From Crocinitomicaceae bacterium (GTDB lineage: Bacteria; Bacteroidota; Bacteroidia; Flavobacteriales_D; Crocinitomicaceae): a stretch of DNA of 64,000 bases. The notes below the pieces were generated by a model. That model had not been told where the DNA came from, searched no databases, and saw only the letters and a program-made list of their open reading frames with translations. The DNA lies in assembly GCA_017983465.1 (NCBI GenBank), contig JAGOBK010000006.1, positions 1 to 64,000 of the forward strand, read 5' to 3'. Positions 44,255 through 53,869 of the stretch are shown in pieces. The position numbers and the translations under genes were made by a program. Position 1 is the first letter of the stretch; each line of letters opens with the position of its first letter.

Positions 44255-46627
44255 TTATTCTTTCGGACTTTTCGGTCGGGAACTTCCAACTCGATCCATC
44301 GCACATCGGAAACCAATAGTTGCCGTTGATTTGTCTTCATCAAGGAATCTTCTGTTACCTGAAGATAACCAATATACACGGTCAGCCCAAGAACCACCTT
44401 TATATACTCTTGATTTATCAGAGATCAATGTAGTAGGCCATCCAGATGAACCAGCATTAATCATGTCATTGTTTAAGTTAAAGTTTTCATGTTGGTTTTG
44501 ATACATGACCTGTTTAGAATCACGTAGACCATTGTTGATGTCGTCTTTTCTCTTCGCGTTGTTGTAGAAAATAGAAGATTCTAAATCACCATCCATGTAA
44601 TCAATGTAATCATCTTTACGGTAGTTCAAACGTCCAGCATTTTCTTCAACTGTCACATCTCTCCAACGTTGTTTTCCTTTGGTCTCGGTGATGAATTCTG
44701 TTAATCCATTACGCAAAGTCATAATCCAAGTAGTAATTGTTGGATCAGTACTGTATGAGCGGAATTTACGTTCTAAATAATCTTTACTGAATAAAGCTGT
44801 ATCAATTCCTAAATAAGCATTTGGATCTGTACGTTCAAAAGCGATACTCATTAATTCAAGGATGTCTTGTTTTTTCGCTCCATCTTGAATTTCCATTGGC
44901 AAGTCTTTATTGAACAATACACGTTCAATAAATGCACTAGCAGCAATAGTTCTTCCCTGATTGTACAATGCAATAGCAGTATCCAACATGATGTTTAACG
45001 TATCCAAAAATTCGAACTGTAAACGTTCTTGAGACGTAAATTGAGAATTATTAGAAACATAGTAACTAGAAGGAGAGTTGAATTGGTATCCTCTAGGATC
45101 TTGTTTCGAGTAAATTCTTGAATTCATCGGATTGTTGTTCACTCCGCCTGGTTTTGGAGCAGCAGCAGCAGTTGCATTAGCCGTTGTATCAACCGTTCCA
45201 TTCGTGAAATTGGATTGGAAGTTAGTTCCTGCCGTCTGACCGTATTTTTTATTTGCGTAAGCTAGGTACTTCACACGAGCGAATTCGTTTACGAACTCTT
45301 TCATTCCATGAACATCGTAAATATTTTCATTTGCTTTCACTGGACGATCGTAAAGACCGTTAGGTACTAACAGTTGAGTTTGGTATTTATTTCCACGGAA
45401 AGGCATAAATTCTTCAGAAACTTCACTAGTCATCGGACGGTAAACATCCATTACCCATTCTGAAACGTTTCCAGCCATATTGTAAAGACCGAAGTCATTA
45501 GGCCAGTAATCGTCAACACGGGCAGTAATGTCAGAACCATCGTTTAGATTTCCAGAAACACCCATCATGTCACCTTTTCCACGTACGAAATTGGCTTGAA
45601 TTGCTCCTGCAAATTGCTCTTCTTCTTGACGTACATAGTGACCATCCCAAGGATAGATACGACGGTCGTTGATGTTTTCAGAACCTTCATCCAAGTTTCC
45701 AATTAACCCAAGAGCAGCGAATTCCCATTCTGCTTCAGTTGGTAGACGGTAGCTAGGTAATAAGATACCATCTTCCATACGAACTGCACGTGTACCCAAT
45801 CTACCATTATCCAAATCCGCATATATTGGATCGTAATTTTCTAATTGGTATGGGTCACGAGGAACGGAACGTTTTGTTTTTGAATCAACTTTTGCTTTTG
45901 GTTTATTGTCCTTATTCATGACATATCCACCTTCAGACTCTACAGTGTAATTACCATTTAAGTAATTTTCAGTGCTGAACATGTTTTGAGGTACAGAAGC
46001 AAATCTCTTGTCATAGTTTGCATCATTCGCAGCTCCAACATCAGTACTTCCTTCGTCTGCAAAATGCCATTTAAGAATTCCTTCTCTCACTAAGATTGCT
46101 TCATTCACACGGTCAGTTCTCCATTTACAAAAATCATTCGCTTGTAACCAAGAAACTCCAACTACAGGATAATCTGCATAAGATGGGTGACGTAAATAGT
46201 AATTCACATATTTCTCGCGATAACCCATTGCCGTTCTCCAAGATAAAGTATCTGGCAAACATTTTTTGTAAACATGAGGGTATGTTTTGTTGTAAACACG
46301 TTTCATCCAATACATGTATTCTAACCAGTGTAGGTTAGTAACCTCTGTACGATCCATGTAAAAAGAAGCAACTGTTACACGTGCAGCACGTGCATTCCAA
46401 TCTTGCATAACGTCTTGTTCCGTTCTACCCATGGTAAACGTTCCACCTTCAATCATGACCAATCCTGGTCCTGTTTCTTGTTCTTGTGCATCGAATTTCT
46501 CAAATCCACCGTTTTTATAGTTGTTATATTCCCAACCGGTTGAACTTGATCTTTCTGGAGAACAAGAGGAAAGTACCAATAGTCCAACTACTGATACTCC
46601 TAAAAATCTATTCATCAATCGCTTCAT
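44255..46627 (-). CDS. gldJ: Gliding-motility / T9SS lipoprotein GldJ
   Basis: This 790-residue lipoprotein (lipobox LVLSSC, Cys22) belongs to the GldJ branch of the sulfatase-modifying-factor (FGE/SUMF1) fold. Evidence is SSSTGWEYNNYKNGGFEKF, GLVMIEGGTFTMGRTEQDVM, DRTEVTNLHWLEYMYWMKR, YRLPTEAEWEFAALG, GLYNMAGNVSEWVMDVYRP, and YKGGSWADRVYWL with RRFLDEDKSTATIGFRCAM. In Flavobacterium GldJ is about 560 residues by memory; here about 200 extra residues (about 455-665) split the fold. GldJ stabilises GldK and is required for gliding and secretion. Confidence 0.93.
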   Translation of the reverse strand: MKRLMNRFLGVSVVGLLVLSSCSPERSSSTGWEYNNYKNGGFEKFDAQEQETGPGLVMIEGGTFTMGRTEQDVMQDWNARAARVTVASFYMDRTEVTNLHWLEYMYWMKRVYNKTYPHVYKKCLPDTLSWRTAMGYREKYVNYYLRHPSYADYPVVGVSWLQANDFCKWRTDRVNEAILVREGILKWHFADEGSTDVGAANDANYDKRFASVPQNMFSTENYLNGNYTVESEGGYVMNKDNKPKAKVDSKTKRSVPRDPYQLENYDPIYADLDNGRLGTRAVRMEDGILLPSYRLPTEAEWEFAALGLIGNLDEGSENINDRRIYPWDGHYVRQEEEQFAGAIQANFVRGKGDMMGVSGNLNDGSDITARVDDYWPNDFGLYNMAGNVSEWVMDVYRPMTSEVSEEFMPFRGNKYQTQLLVPNGLYDRPVKANENIYDVHGMKEFVNEFARVKYLAYANKKYGQTAGTNFQSNFTNGTVDTTANATAAAAPKPGGVNNNPMNSRIYSKQDPRGYQFNSPSSYYVSNNSQFTSQERLQFEFLDTLNIMLDTAIALYNQGRTIAASAFIERVLFNKDLPMEIQDGAKKQDILELMSIAFERTDPNAYLGIDTALFSKDYLERKFRSYSTDPTITTWIMTLRNGLTEFITETKGKQRWRDVTVEENAGRLNYRKDDYIDYMDGDLESSIFYNNAKRKDDINNGLRDSKQVMYQNQHENFNLNNDMINAGSSGWPTTLISDKSRVYKGGSWADRVYWLSSGNRRFLDEDKSTATIGFRCAMDRVGSSRPKSPKE

Positions 46628-46683
46628 ATTCTACTTTGCGTTTTATTAACGATAATAATCTTTATTAATTGTTTTAGTTACAC

Positions 46684-47691
46684 TTAAAATGATGGACAAG
46701 AAATTTTACGGAAGTTTTTCGGTTTTTTCTTGCACTTCAAGTTAATTCCCATTGAAATTTCATGTGAACCTCCTGAAACACCACCTAAATTTGAAACAGT
46801 TAAATCATAACTGTATCCAACTCTAAATTTATCTGTACTAATTCCTAAACTTAAGATGAAAGCATCTTTATTGCGGTACCATGCACCAATTGTAAAGCTT
46901 TCGTATCTCAAGTATGCACCAATATTAAATTCTTGGAATCCATTTTGATATTGGTAAATGATGTTTGGCATTAACATAGTGCTGCTTGAATAGCGACCAC
47001 GTTGACCAAGTTTGATGGTTGCACCCATGTGTCCAGTAACGCGAATAGGCAAACGAGATTGACCTAAGATCATAGATTCATCTGGACGATTTAAATGGTG
47101 TCCTGCAACTCCGAAGTAGAAGTTTTTTGTAAATCCTACTAATCCTGCTGATGCATCAAAGAAACCATGACGACCGTTACCACGGATTACATCACCTGTT
47201 TGATAAATGAATCCTCTTCTCGGATCAATCATATCACCAAACGTTAATTTATCCCAATCTAAAAATTTCTGAAAGTATGCTGCTCTTGCTCCAAACATCA
47301 AAGAGAATTTTCTATTGACCTTCAGGTTGTAAGAATAAACTCCTCCTATCATCGATGTTTGAATAGTACCTTGTCCCTGTTGGTCATGCATGGCGATTAA
47401 ACCAATTCCACCGGAAACATTTTTAGCATAAGTATCAAATGCTGCACTATAAGTAACGAAATTACCTGTAAGTTGCGGCCATTGATTACGATAGTTTAAG
47501 GCGATTCTTGGACAGCCTGTTGCTCCAGCAAGGGCAGGGTTAAGATACACAGGATTCGAATAGAACTGTGTAAATGTAGGGTCCTGAGACCAAGAATTAT
47601 TTGACAATGAAACAACAAATATATTTGCTATTACAATGACTAGAGTTCCGAATGTTTTCACAAACTTTGTTTTTAGCACGAACAATCTCAA
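46684..47691 (-). CDS. PorP/SprF-family T9SS outer-membrane protein
   Basis: This protein of up to 335 residues begins its mature part with QDPTFTQFYSNPVYLNPALAGATGCPRIALNYRNQWP, the hallmark of PorP/SprF (shown here only by its start, about residues 36-70). Barrel strands continue to a Cys/Lys-rich end. Such proteins help export or anchor T9SS substrates such as SprB. No ATG is available: TTG 47691 gives a 36-residue signal peptide, and GTG 47661 (KTFGTLVIVIANIFVVSLS) is an equally plausible start. It lies 56 bases upstream of gldJ on the same strand and is divergent from porU. Confidence 0.88.
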   Translation of the reverse strand: MRLFVLKTKFVKTFGTLVIVIANIFVVSLSNNSWSQDPTFTQFYSNPVYLNPALAGATGCPRIALNYRNQWPQLTGNFVTYSAAFDTYAKNVSGGIGLIAMHDQQGQGTIQTSMIGGVYSYNLKVNRKFSLMFGARAAYFQKFLDWDKLTFGDMIDPRRGFIYQTGDVIRGNGRHGFFDASAGLVGFTKNFYFGVAGHHLNRPDESMILGQSRLPIRVTGHMGATIKLGQRGRYSSSTMLMPNIIYQYQNGFQEFNIGAYLRYESFTIGAWYRNKDAFILSLGISTDKFRVGYSYDLTVSNLGGVSGGSHEISMGINLKCKKKPKNFRKISCPSF

Positions 47692-47791
47692 CGTAGTTTA
47701 GGTTTGAAAGGTTACAAATATCGAATAATTATTCAAATAAAATAAATATATTGACGTTTTTCTTCCATACAATTATTGAAAAATCTTGAAC

Positions 47792-50700
47792 ATGAACCGA
47801 ATTATTTTCTTATTCTTTCTTCTTTTTAGTGTAAACGCTTCGTTTTCTCAAGTCGTAAAAGTCGATTTGAATTGGTCTCAAACGCATAGCCATGAGGTGG
47901 AAGGGAAAGTTTACCCCATTCGTTTTATCGAGAATCAGGGAATCGACAATGGACTTCCTTATTTTTTCAGTAAAACAAAAACAAATTATACGCAGCAAAA
48001 GGTAGTGATTTCAGACATTGTAACTGAGCAAATTCCTAGCACAGACTTGACATATTACAAAGCGTCATTCGTTCAAGTTGCTGAGGATTTTATCATCGAA
48101 GCATCTATAACTGATGAGGCTGGACTTCCCTTTGTAGTTTTACACGCTGTGCCCATTCGTTTGCGAAATGGTGTCTACGAGCGTATAGTCCAATTCTCAT
48201 ATCAACTTAGTCCATCCGCTCCTTTTAATCAGAAAGATTTTGTACAAAACTCAGTCATGAAATCTGGATCTGGAACCTGGTACAAAATATCTGTCGAGAA
48301 GGACGGGATTTATAAAATTGACAAAGCATTCTTAGAGTCTTGCGGGATTAACACGACTGGCTTAAATCCAGCGCACATTCACATTTACGGCAACGGTGAC
48401 GGATTACTACCTGAGAAAAATAATCTACCTAGAACGGATGATTTAGCTGAAAATGCAATCTTTGTTCAAGGTGAATCTGATGGTGTTTTTAATGATAATG
48501 ATTACATTTTATTTCATGCATGGGGTCCACATCGTTGGTCCAGTTCAGAAACTGTTTTTCCTTATGTTCAGATTCGAAATATTTATAGTGATGTATCGAC
48601 TTATTTCATCAATATTAACGGAAATCAAGCGCCTTTGCGCATTCAAACAGAAGTTCAAAATGACAATCCTGCTGATACAACGATCAGTTCGTATGACTTC
48701 AGAGAAAGCTATGAAAATGATGAGGTGAACCTTGTTGAAGGTGGTCAGAGATGGTACGGTGAATTATTCGATGTGGAATTGGATAGAACTTTCAATTTCT
48801 CCATTCCAAACTTAGATACCGCAAAATTGGACTTTAAACTGGACATCGCTTCCAATTGTCCTAATAACACTCTTTTAAACACAATTAAAGCAAGTGTCAA
48901 TGGACAGAATTTATTCACGAATATTTTACCTATAAATTCCAAGGAATTTTCAAGGGGTGAATACAAGTTTTCCATGATCAATCCGCCGTCGTCTATTGCC
49001 TTGAAACTAAGTGTAACACGTCAATCACCACTAACATTAACTTACCTGGATAGAATCTTCCTGAGCACAAAAAGAAAATTGGTTTTTTATGGAACACAAT
49101 TTGGATTTAGGGTGAAGAATATACCGGGTAATCAATTGGTTTCCTATGATATTACTGGGTTACCATCAAGTGGATTTGTGTGGGACATCACAGATAAACA
49201 CGCTCCGAAAAAAAAGTATATTACTGCTAACGGTACGATAAAATCATTCAAATCTGATGGTGGATTCAAAGAATTTGTCGCATCTAATGGAAGTTCATTT
49301 TTTACTCCAGATAAAGTTGGGGCAGTTACCAATCAAAACCTTCATGGACTAGAGCAAGCAGATTACTTAATCGTATCTCATCCTGATTTTCTTTCACAAG
49401 CGAATAGATTGGCAGACCTGCACCGTGCGGAAGGATTAATAGTTCACGTAGTAAATGTCATGCAAGTGTATAATGAGTTTAGTTCTGGAATGCAAGATGC
49501 AACGGCCATCAGAATGTTTGCGAAAATGTTTTATGATCGAGCGCTACAAAATGATCCGAATTCAAAACCTAAATACCTATTGTTGTTCGGTGATGGAACA
49601 TATGACCCGAAAAACCGTTTGGACAACAACAATAATTTCATCCCAACTTATCAGGCAGTTATTAGTGAAAATCATGTTGACGCACTCGTATCCGATGATT
49701 ACTTTGGTATACTAGGTGATAATGAAGGATTTTCAAGTACAGACTTAATGGATATTGGTGTTGGTCGTTTTATTGTGAGTGATAACATTCAAGCGAAACA
49801 ACAAGTGGATAAAGTCGAACATTACCTCAAAAATGGCTCAGATCTTTATCCAAATAATTCATCTTGTTGCTTGGGTTCAACCGACTTGAGTTCTACTTTT
49901 GGAGATTGGCGTCTGAAGTTTGTTCAAATAGCTGATAATGATCCATCGAATCAATTTATCGATGACAATGCGGAACCACAATATAATTACGTCAAGTTAA
50001 ATCACCGTGAAATGAACGGTGAAAAATTGTACATGGATGCCTTTCCAATGGTCATCACCACAGGTGGAATACGTTTTCCTGCATTATCTGAGTCCATTAC
50101 TGATAGAGTTCAACGAGGTGTTTTGATGATTAATTATGTTGGGCATGGTGGAGAAGTTGGATTAGGAGAGGAGCGCATTGTGACAATCCCACAAATTCAG
50201 TCATGGAATAACATAAACGCCCTGAATCTTTTCGTTTCTGCAACTTGTGAGTTTACTAGATATGATGATCCAAAACGTGTGTCCGCAGGAGAATGGGCAT
50301 TTTTGAATCCAACTGGTTCGTCGATTGCCTTAATGACAACAACGAGAGCTGTCTATATTAGCGTGAACGAAGTTACGGGCGATGCCTTTTATCAGCAAGT
50401 ATTTGAACGAGATGCTGCCGGGATTCCGAAATCCTTTGGTGAAATCTCGATGTTAACAAAGAACAATTCGGGTTCAAGTGGGAATAAACGAAGTTTTACC
50501 TTGATTGGAGATCCAGCTTTACGCATTGCTCTCCCAAGATACCGCATCGTTACAGATAGCATCAATGGTATAAGTCCACTCGTTCAGATCGATACGATTA
50601 ATGCCTTGAGTAAAGTTCGAATCAAAGGACACATGGAAGATTGGAATGGGGCAGTCTTGAACACATGGAATGGCGAGTTGACGCCAACGATTTTTGATAA

Positions 50701-51616
50701 GTTTAAAACCCAACAAACACTCGGACAAGATCCACCTCAAGTGTTGAGTTTTCAACAGCAGCGAAATAAAATATACCGTGGAAAAGCCAGCATTGTCAAC
50801 GGATATTTTGATTTTGAGTTTATCGTACCTAAGGATATTGCATTAAACTATGGATTAGGGAAAATCAGTTATTACGGAAATAGTGACATTACCGATGCGC
50901 AGGGATTTGATACGATGTTAATCATCGGTGGTATCAATCCGAATGGACTAAATGATGACATTGCCCCAGCTATTCAATTGTTTATGAATGATGAAGCATT
51001 TATTTCGGGAAGTGTAACAGATGCGAATCCTGTTTTATTTGCTAAGGTTTTTGATGAAAACGGAATAAATACGGTTGGAAATGGGATTGGGCACGACATC
51101 GTCGCGGTCCTCGATGGTGAATCCAGTAATCCATTTGTTTTAAATGATTTTTATTCAGCTGGATTGAATGATTATCAAAACGGCGAAGTGAGGTATCAGT
51201 TTCAAGGATTGTCCAAGGGAAAACACACATTAGAATTGAAAGTTTGGGATGTAAATAACAATTCTGGGACAGCAAAAATTGATTTCATTGTGCAAGAAAA
51301 GGAAGTTCCTGTTTTGGATCATGTGTACAATTACCCGAATCCGTTTACCACCCGCACGGAATTTATGTTTGAGCACAATCAATCATGTAACCAACTTGAT
51401 GTGCAAGTTCAAGTATATACCATTTCTGGTAGACTTGTTAAAACGATTCAACAACAAGTGCAAACTCAAGGGTTTCGATCTGAGGGCATCGAATGGGATG
51501 GAAAGGATGACTTTGGAGATCAATTGGCAAAAGGTGTATACGTTTATCGCTTAAAAGTGAAAAATATCGATGGTCAAACAGCGGAAAAAACAGAGAAATT
51601 GGTTATTTTGAAGTGA
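47792..51616 (+). CDS. porU: Type IX secretion system sortase PorU
   Basis: This 1274-residue gingipain-like (C25) protease removes the C-terminal sorting domain of T9SS cargo at the cell surface and attaches it. It has a signal peptide (MNRIIFLFFLLFSVNASFSQ), a propeptide-like N-terminal region, and the C25 domain (about 490-910). Catalytic His785 is in NYVGHGGEVGLG and Cys819 is in SATCEFTRYDD. Ig-like domains and its own C-terminal sorting domain (YNYPNPF and WDGKDDFGDQLAKGVYVYRL) follow. ATG 47792 is chosen over TTG 47786. porV follows after 58 bases. Confidence 0.95.
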   Translation: MNRIIFLFFLLFSVNASFSQVVKVDLNWSQTHSHEVEGKVYPIRFIENQGIDNGLPYFFSKTKTNYTQQKVVISDIVTEQIPSTDLTYYKASFVQVAEDFIIEASITDEAGLPFVVLHAVPIRLRNGVYERIVQFSYQLSPSAPFNQKDFVQNSVMKSGSGTWYKISVEKDGIYKIDKAFLESCGINTTGLNPAHIHIYGNGDGLLPEKNNLPRTDDLAENAIFVQGESDGVFNDNDYILFHAWGPHRWSSSETVFPYVQIRNIYSDVSTYFININGNQAPLRIQTEVQNDNPADTTISSYDFRESYENDEVNLVEGGQRWYGELFDVELDRTFNFSIPNLDTAKLDFKLDIASNCPNNTLLNTIKASVNGQNLFTNILPINSKEFSRGEYKFSMINPPSSIALKLSVTRQSPLTLTYLDRIFLSTKRKLVFYGTQFGFRVKNIPGNQLVSYDITGLPSSGFVWDITDKHAPKKKYITANGTIKSFKSDGGFKEFVASNGSSFFTPDKVGAVTNQNLHGLEQADYLIVSHPDFLSQANRLADLHRAEGLIVHVVNVMQVYNEFSSGMQDATAIRMFAKMFYDRALQNDPNSKPKYLLLFGDGTYDPKNRLDNNNNFIPTYQAVISENHVDALVSDDYFGILGDNEGFSSTDLMDIGVGRFIVSDNIQAKQQVDKVEHYLKNGSDLYPNNSSCCLGSTDLSSTFGDWRLKFVQIADNDPSNQFIDDNAEPQYNYVKLNHREMNGEKLYMDAFPMVITTGGIRFPALSESITDRVQRGVLMINYVGHGGEVGLGEERIVTIPQIQSWNNINALNLFVSATCEFTRYDDPKRVSAGEWAFLNPTGSSIALMTTTRAVYISVNEVTGDAFYQQVFERDAAGIPKSFGEISMLTKNNSGSSGNKRSFTLIGDPALRIALPRYRIVTDSINGISPLVQIDTINALSKVRIKGHMEDWNGAVLNTWNGELTPTIFDKFKTQQTLGQDPPQVLSFQQQRNKIYRGKASIVNGYFDFEFIVPKDIALNYGLGKISYYGNSDITDAQGFDTMLIIGGINPNGLNDDIAPAIQLFMNDEAFISGSVTDANPVLFAKVFDENGINTVGNGIGHDIVAVLDGESSNPFVLNDFYSAGLNDYQNGEVRYQFQGLSKGKHTLELKVWDVNNNSGTAKIDFIVQEKEVPVLDHVYNYPNPFTTRTEFMFEHNQSCNQLDVQVQVYTISGRLVKTIQQQVQTQGFRSEGIEWDGKDDFGDQLAKGVYVYRLKVKNIDGQTAEKTEKLVILK

Positions 51617-51674
51617 TCCCACAATAAAAAACCTAGTTTTTCGTATATTTACGAACCTTTAAGTACTGTTATTT

Positions 51675-52949
51675 ATGAAGCACGTTTTTTTCGTTTTATC
51701 ATTCTGTTATTCTTCTTTTCTAGTCTTTGCTCAACCAAACGGTGGCGGATCAGGTGTAACGGATAATGACTTGCAATTAAATACCATCACAACGGCCTTG
51801 CCTTTCATGGCTATTACCCCTGATTCTAGGGCAGGTGGAATGGGGGACGCAGGAACGGCCTTGAGTCCTACTTCAACATCAGTTTATTGGAATACTTCCA
51901 TGCTGAGCTTTGCCAAAGAGAAGTCAGAATTAAGTTTGTCCTACACACCTTGGTTACGTCAATTAACAAACGATATTAGTTTGTCCTATTTAGCTGGATA
52001 CTATCGAATTAATAAAATACATACCATCGGTGGTTCATTGCGCTACTTTAGTTTGGGTGAAATTACCTTCACGGACATCAGCGGAAATGTACTTCGTGAT
52101 GACAAACCGAGTGAATTTGAATTAACTGGAGCTTATGCTTTCCGTTTGGCTAAGAAACTAAGTATTGGAATTAATGGGAAGTTTGCTTACTCGAATTTAA
52201 CGGGCGGATTGACTGTTGGAGGTGTGAATACAAAGGCAGGAGTTGTCGGAGCGGCAGATTTCTCCATTACGTATCGAAACGATGATGCGAAAATTGGAAA
52301 TACTGATGGAACGTACACATTTGCTACAACTTTGAACAATCTTGGAAACAAAGTCGCTTATTCTGAATTATCCAAACGCGATTTTATTCCCATGAATTTG
52401 AAAATTGGCAATGCCTTCGAAGCAGAGTTTGATGATTACAATAAAGTAACATTTGCATTAGATCTTCAGAAGTTACTTGTGCCAACACCGGCATTTTATG
52501 ATAACGTGAATGGAAGCTATACGATGTTATCTGGAATGGATGGTGATGTGGGTATTATCAATGGAATCCTTCAATCGTTTTACGACGCACCGGGTGTTGT
52601 AGGAAAGGATGAAAATGGTGATTACATTCAAAATAATGATGGTTCTTATGCAGTTGTTAAGGGGTCAAAATTGAAAGAAGAATTGACGGAAATTAACATT
52701 GCAGGTGGAATTGAATGGTGGTACAATGATGTACTCGCATTTAGAACTGGAATGTTCTATGAAAATAGAAACAAGGGTAACCGTCAATTTTTAAACTTCG
52801 GTGCAAGTTTGAAATACAACATGTTCTCCATAGATTTCTCTTACCTCGCATCCGTTAGTGGCAGACAAAGCCCATTAGCAAATACCCTGCGTTTCACGCT
52901 TAGATTGAATCTTGGACGCACTGGTGGATCAACACCAAGTGGAATATAA
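51675..52949 (+). CDS. porV: T9SS outer-membrane protein PorV (LptO)
   Basis: This 424-residue barrel of the FadL superfamily has a signal peptide (MKHVFFVLSFCYSSFLVFAQ) and the PorV signature PFMAITPDSRAGGMGDAGTA (about 44-63), with WNTSMLSFAKEKSELSLS and SYTPWLRQL following. PorV binds substrates' sorting domains and delivers them to PorU. It follows porU on the same strand, as expected for partners. ispF starts one base after its stop. Confidence 0.95.
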   Translation: MKHVFFVLSFCYSSFLVFAQPNGGGSGVTDNDLQLNTITTALPFMAITPDSRAGGMGDAGTALSPTSTSVYWNTSMLSFAKEKSELSLSYTPWLRQLTNDISLSYLAGYYRINKIHTIGGSLRYFSLGEITFTDISGNVLRDDKPSEFELTGAYAFRLAKKLSIGINGKFAYSNLTGGLTVGGVNTKAGVVGAADFSITYRNDDAKIGNTDGTYTFATTLNNLGNKVAYSELSKRDFIPMNLKIGNAFEAEFDDYNKVTFALDLQKLLVPTPAFYDNVNGSYTMLSGMDGDVGIINGILQSFYDAPGVVGKDENGDYIQNNDGSYAVVKGSKLKEELTEINIAGGIEWWYNDVLAFRTGMFYENRNKGNRQFLNFGASLKYNMFSIDFSYLASVSGRQSPLANTLRFTLRLNLGRTGGSTPSGI

Positions 52950-52950
52950 T

Positions 52951-53427
52951 ATGCAGATCCGAATTGGATATGGCGTCGATGTACATCGTTTAGCTGAAGG
53001 CTACGATCTTTTCATAGGTGGAAAGAGAATAGAATCCGATTTTGGGGCTGTGGGTCATTCCGATGCCGATGTGCTTTTACATGCTATTTGTGATGCCTTG
53101 TTAGGTGCCGCAAATCTACGTGACATTGGTTATCATTTTTCTGATAAGGATCCAAAATACAAAGGAATAGATTCAAAAATACTTCTAACAGAAGTGATGA
53201 AACTTGTCAATGAAAAAGGGTATCAGGTAGTTAATGTCGATTCTACTGTAATTTTAGAACGACCAAAATTGAATCCCCATATTCCTGAAATGTGTCAAAT
53301 CATTGCTGAAATTTTAAATGTTGATATCGATGCAGTGTCCATAAAGGCAACAACGCACGAATTAGTGGATTCATTTGGAGAAGGACGGGCAATAAAGGCC
53401 TATTCGAGTTGTTTACTGCAGAAATAA
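52951..53427 (+). CDS. ispF: 2-C-methyl-D-erythritol 2,4-cyclodiphosphate synthase
   Basis: This 158-residue enzyme of the MEP isoprenoid pathway has GYGVDVHRL (metal Asp and His), GHSDADVLLHAICDALLGA and STVILERPKLNPHI. The C-terminal signature is unusual: where many IspF proteins read ATTEKLGF-x-GRGEGI, this one has ATTHELVDSFGEGRAIKAYS, so substrate contacts there may differ. ATG 52951 is preferred over a longer start inside porV. The rest of the MEP pathway is not in the window. Confidence 0.93.
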   Translation: MQIRIGYGVDVHRLAEGYDLFIGGKRIESDFGAVGHSDADVLLHAICDALLGAANLRDIGYHFSDKDPKYKGIDSKILLTEVMKLVNEKGYQVVNVDSTVILERPKLNPHIPEMCQIIAEILNVDIDAVSIKATTHELVDSFGEGRAIKAYSSCLLQK

Positions 53428-53482
53428 AGTCCAATAGTTGGAGTTGTTTTCATTATTCTAACGTTAATTTGAATTGAACATC

Positions 53483-53869
53483 ATGAGAAATAAAATCATT
53501 TCTACTGTTAACATTCATGTAAAAACGTGGTTCCGTGCGGATTTATCGAATCCGGAGGACAGTCAATATTTCTTTAATTACAGAATTTTCATCGAAAACA
53601 AAGGGAGTGATTCGATTCAATTACTTCATCGTCATTGGATGGTTGAGCATTTGGTTTTTGGCATTCAACATGTTGATGGTCCAGGTGTGGTTGGAGAACA
53701 ACCAATCATCAAAGCAGGTGAACAATTTGAATACGTAAGTGGGTGTGAATTTTGGATGCCAATTGGACGAATGAGTGGGTTTTATACCTTTCAAGATATG
53801 TCTACAGAACAGTTGTTTTCAGTTCCTATTCCGCTTTTCACTCTAGAGTTTCCGGCCTTGTTATCGTAG
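53483..53869 (+). CDS. apaG: ApaG (CoQ10-like Fn3 domain) protein
   Basis: This 128-residue single-domain protein has the ApaG motifs YRIFIENKGSDSIQLLHRHW and HVDGPGVVGEQPIIKAGEQF, then YVSGCEFWMPIGRMSGFY. ApaG has been linked to Co/Mg resistance, but its biochemical role is unsettled. ATG 53483 follows an in-frame TTG at 53474 and gives the usual length. Its 3' end overlaps the convergent rsmG by nine bases. Confidence 0.93.
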   Translation: MRNKIISTVNIHVKTWFRADLSNPEDSQYFFNYRIFIENKGSDSIQLLHRHWMVEHLVFGIQHVDGPGVVGEQPIIKAGEQFEYVSGCEFWMPIGRMSGFYTFQDMSTEQLFSVPIPLFTLEFPALLS

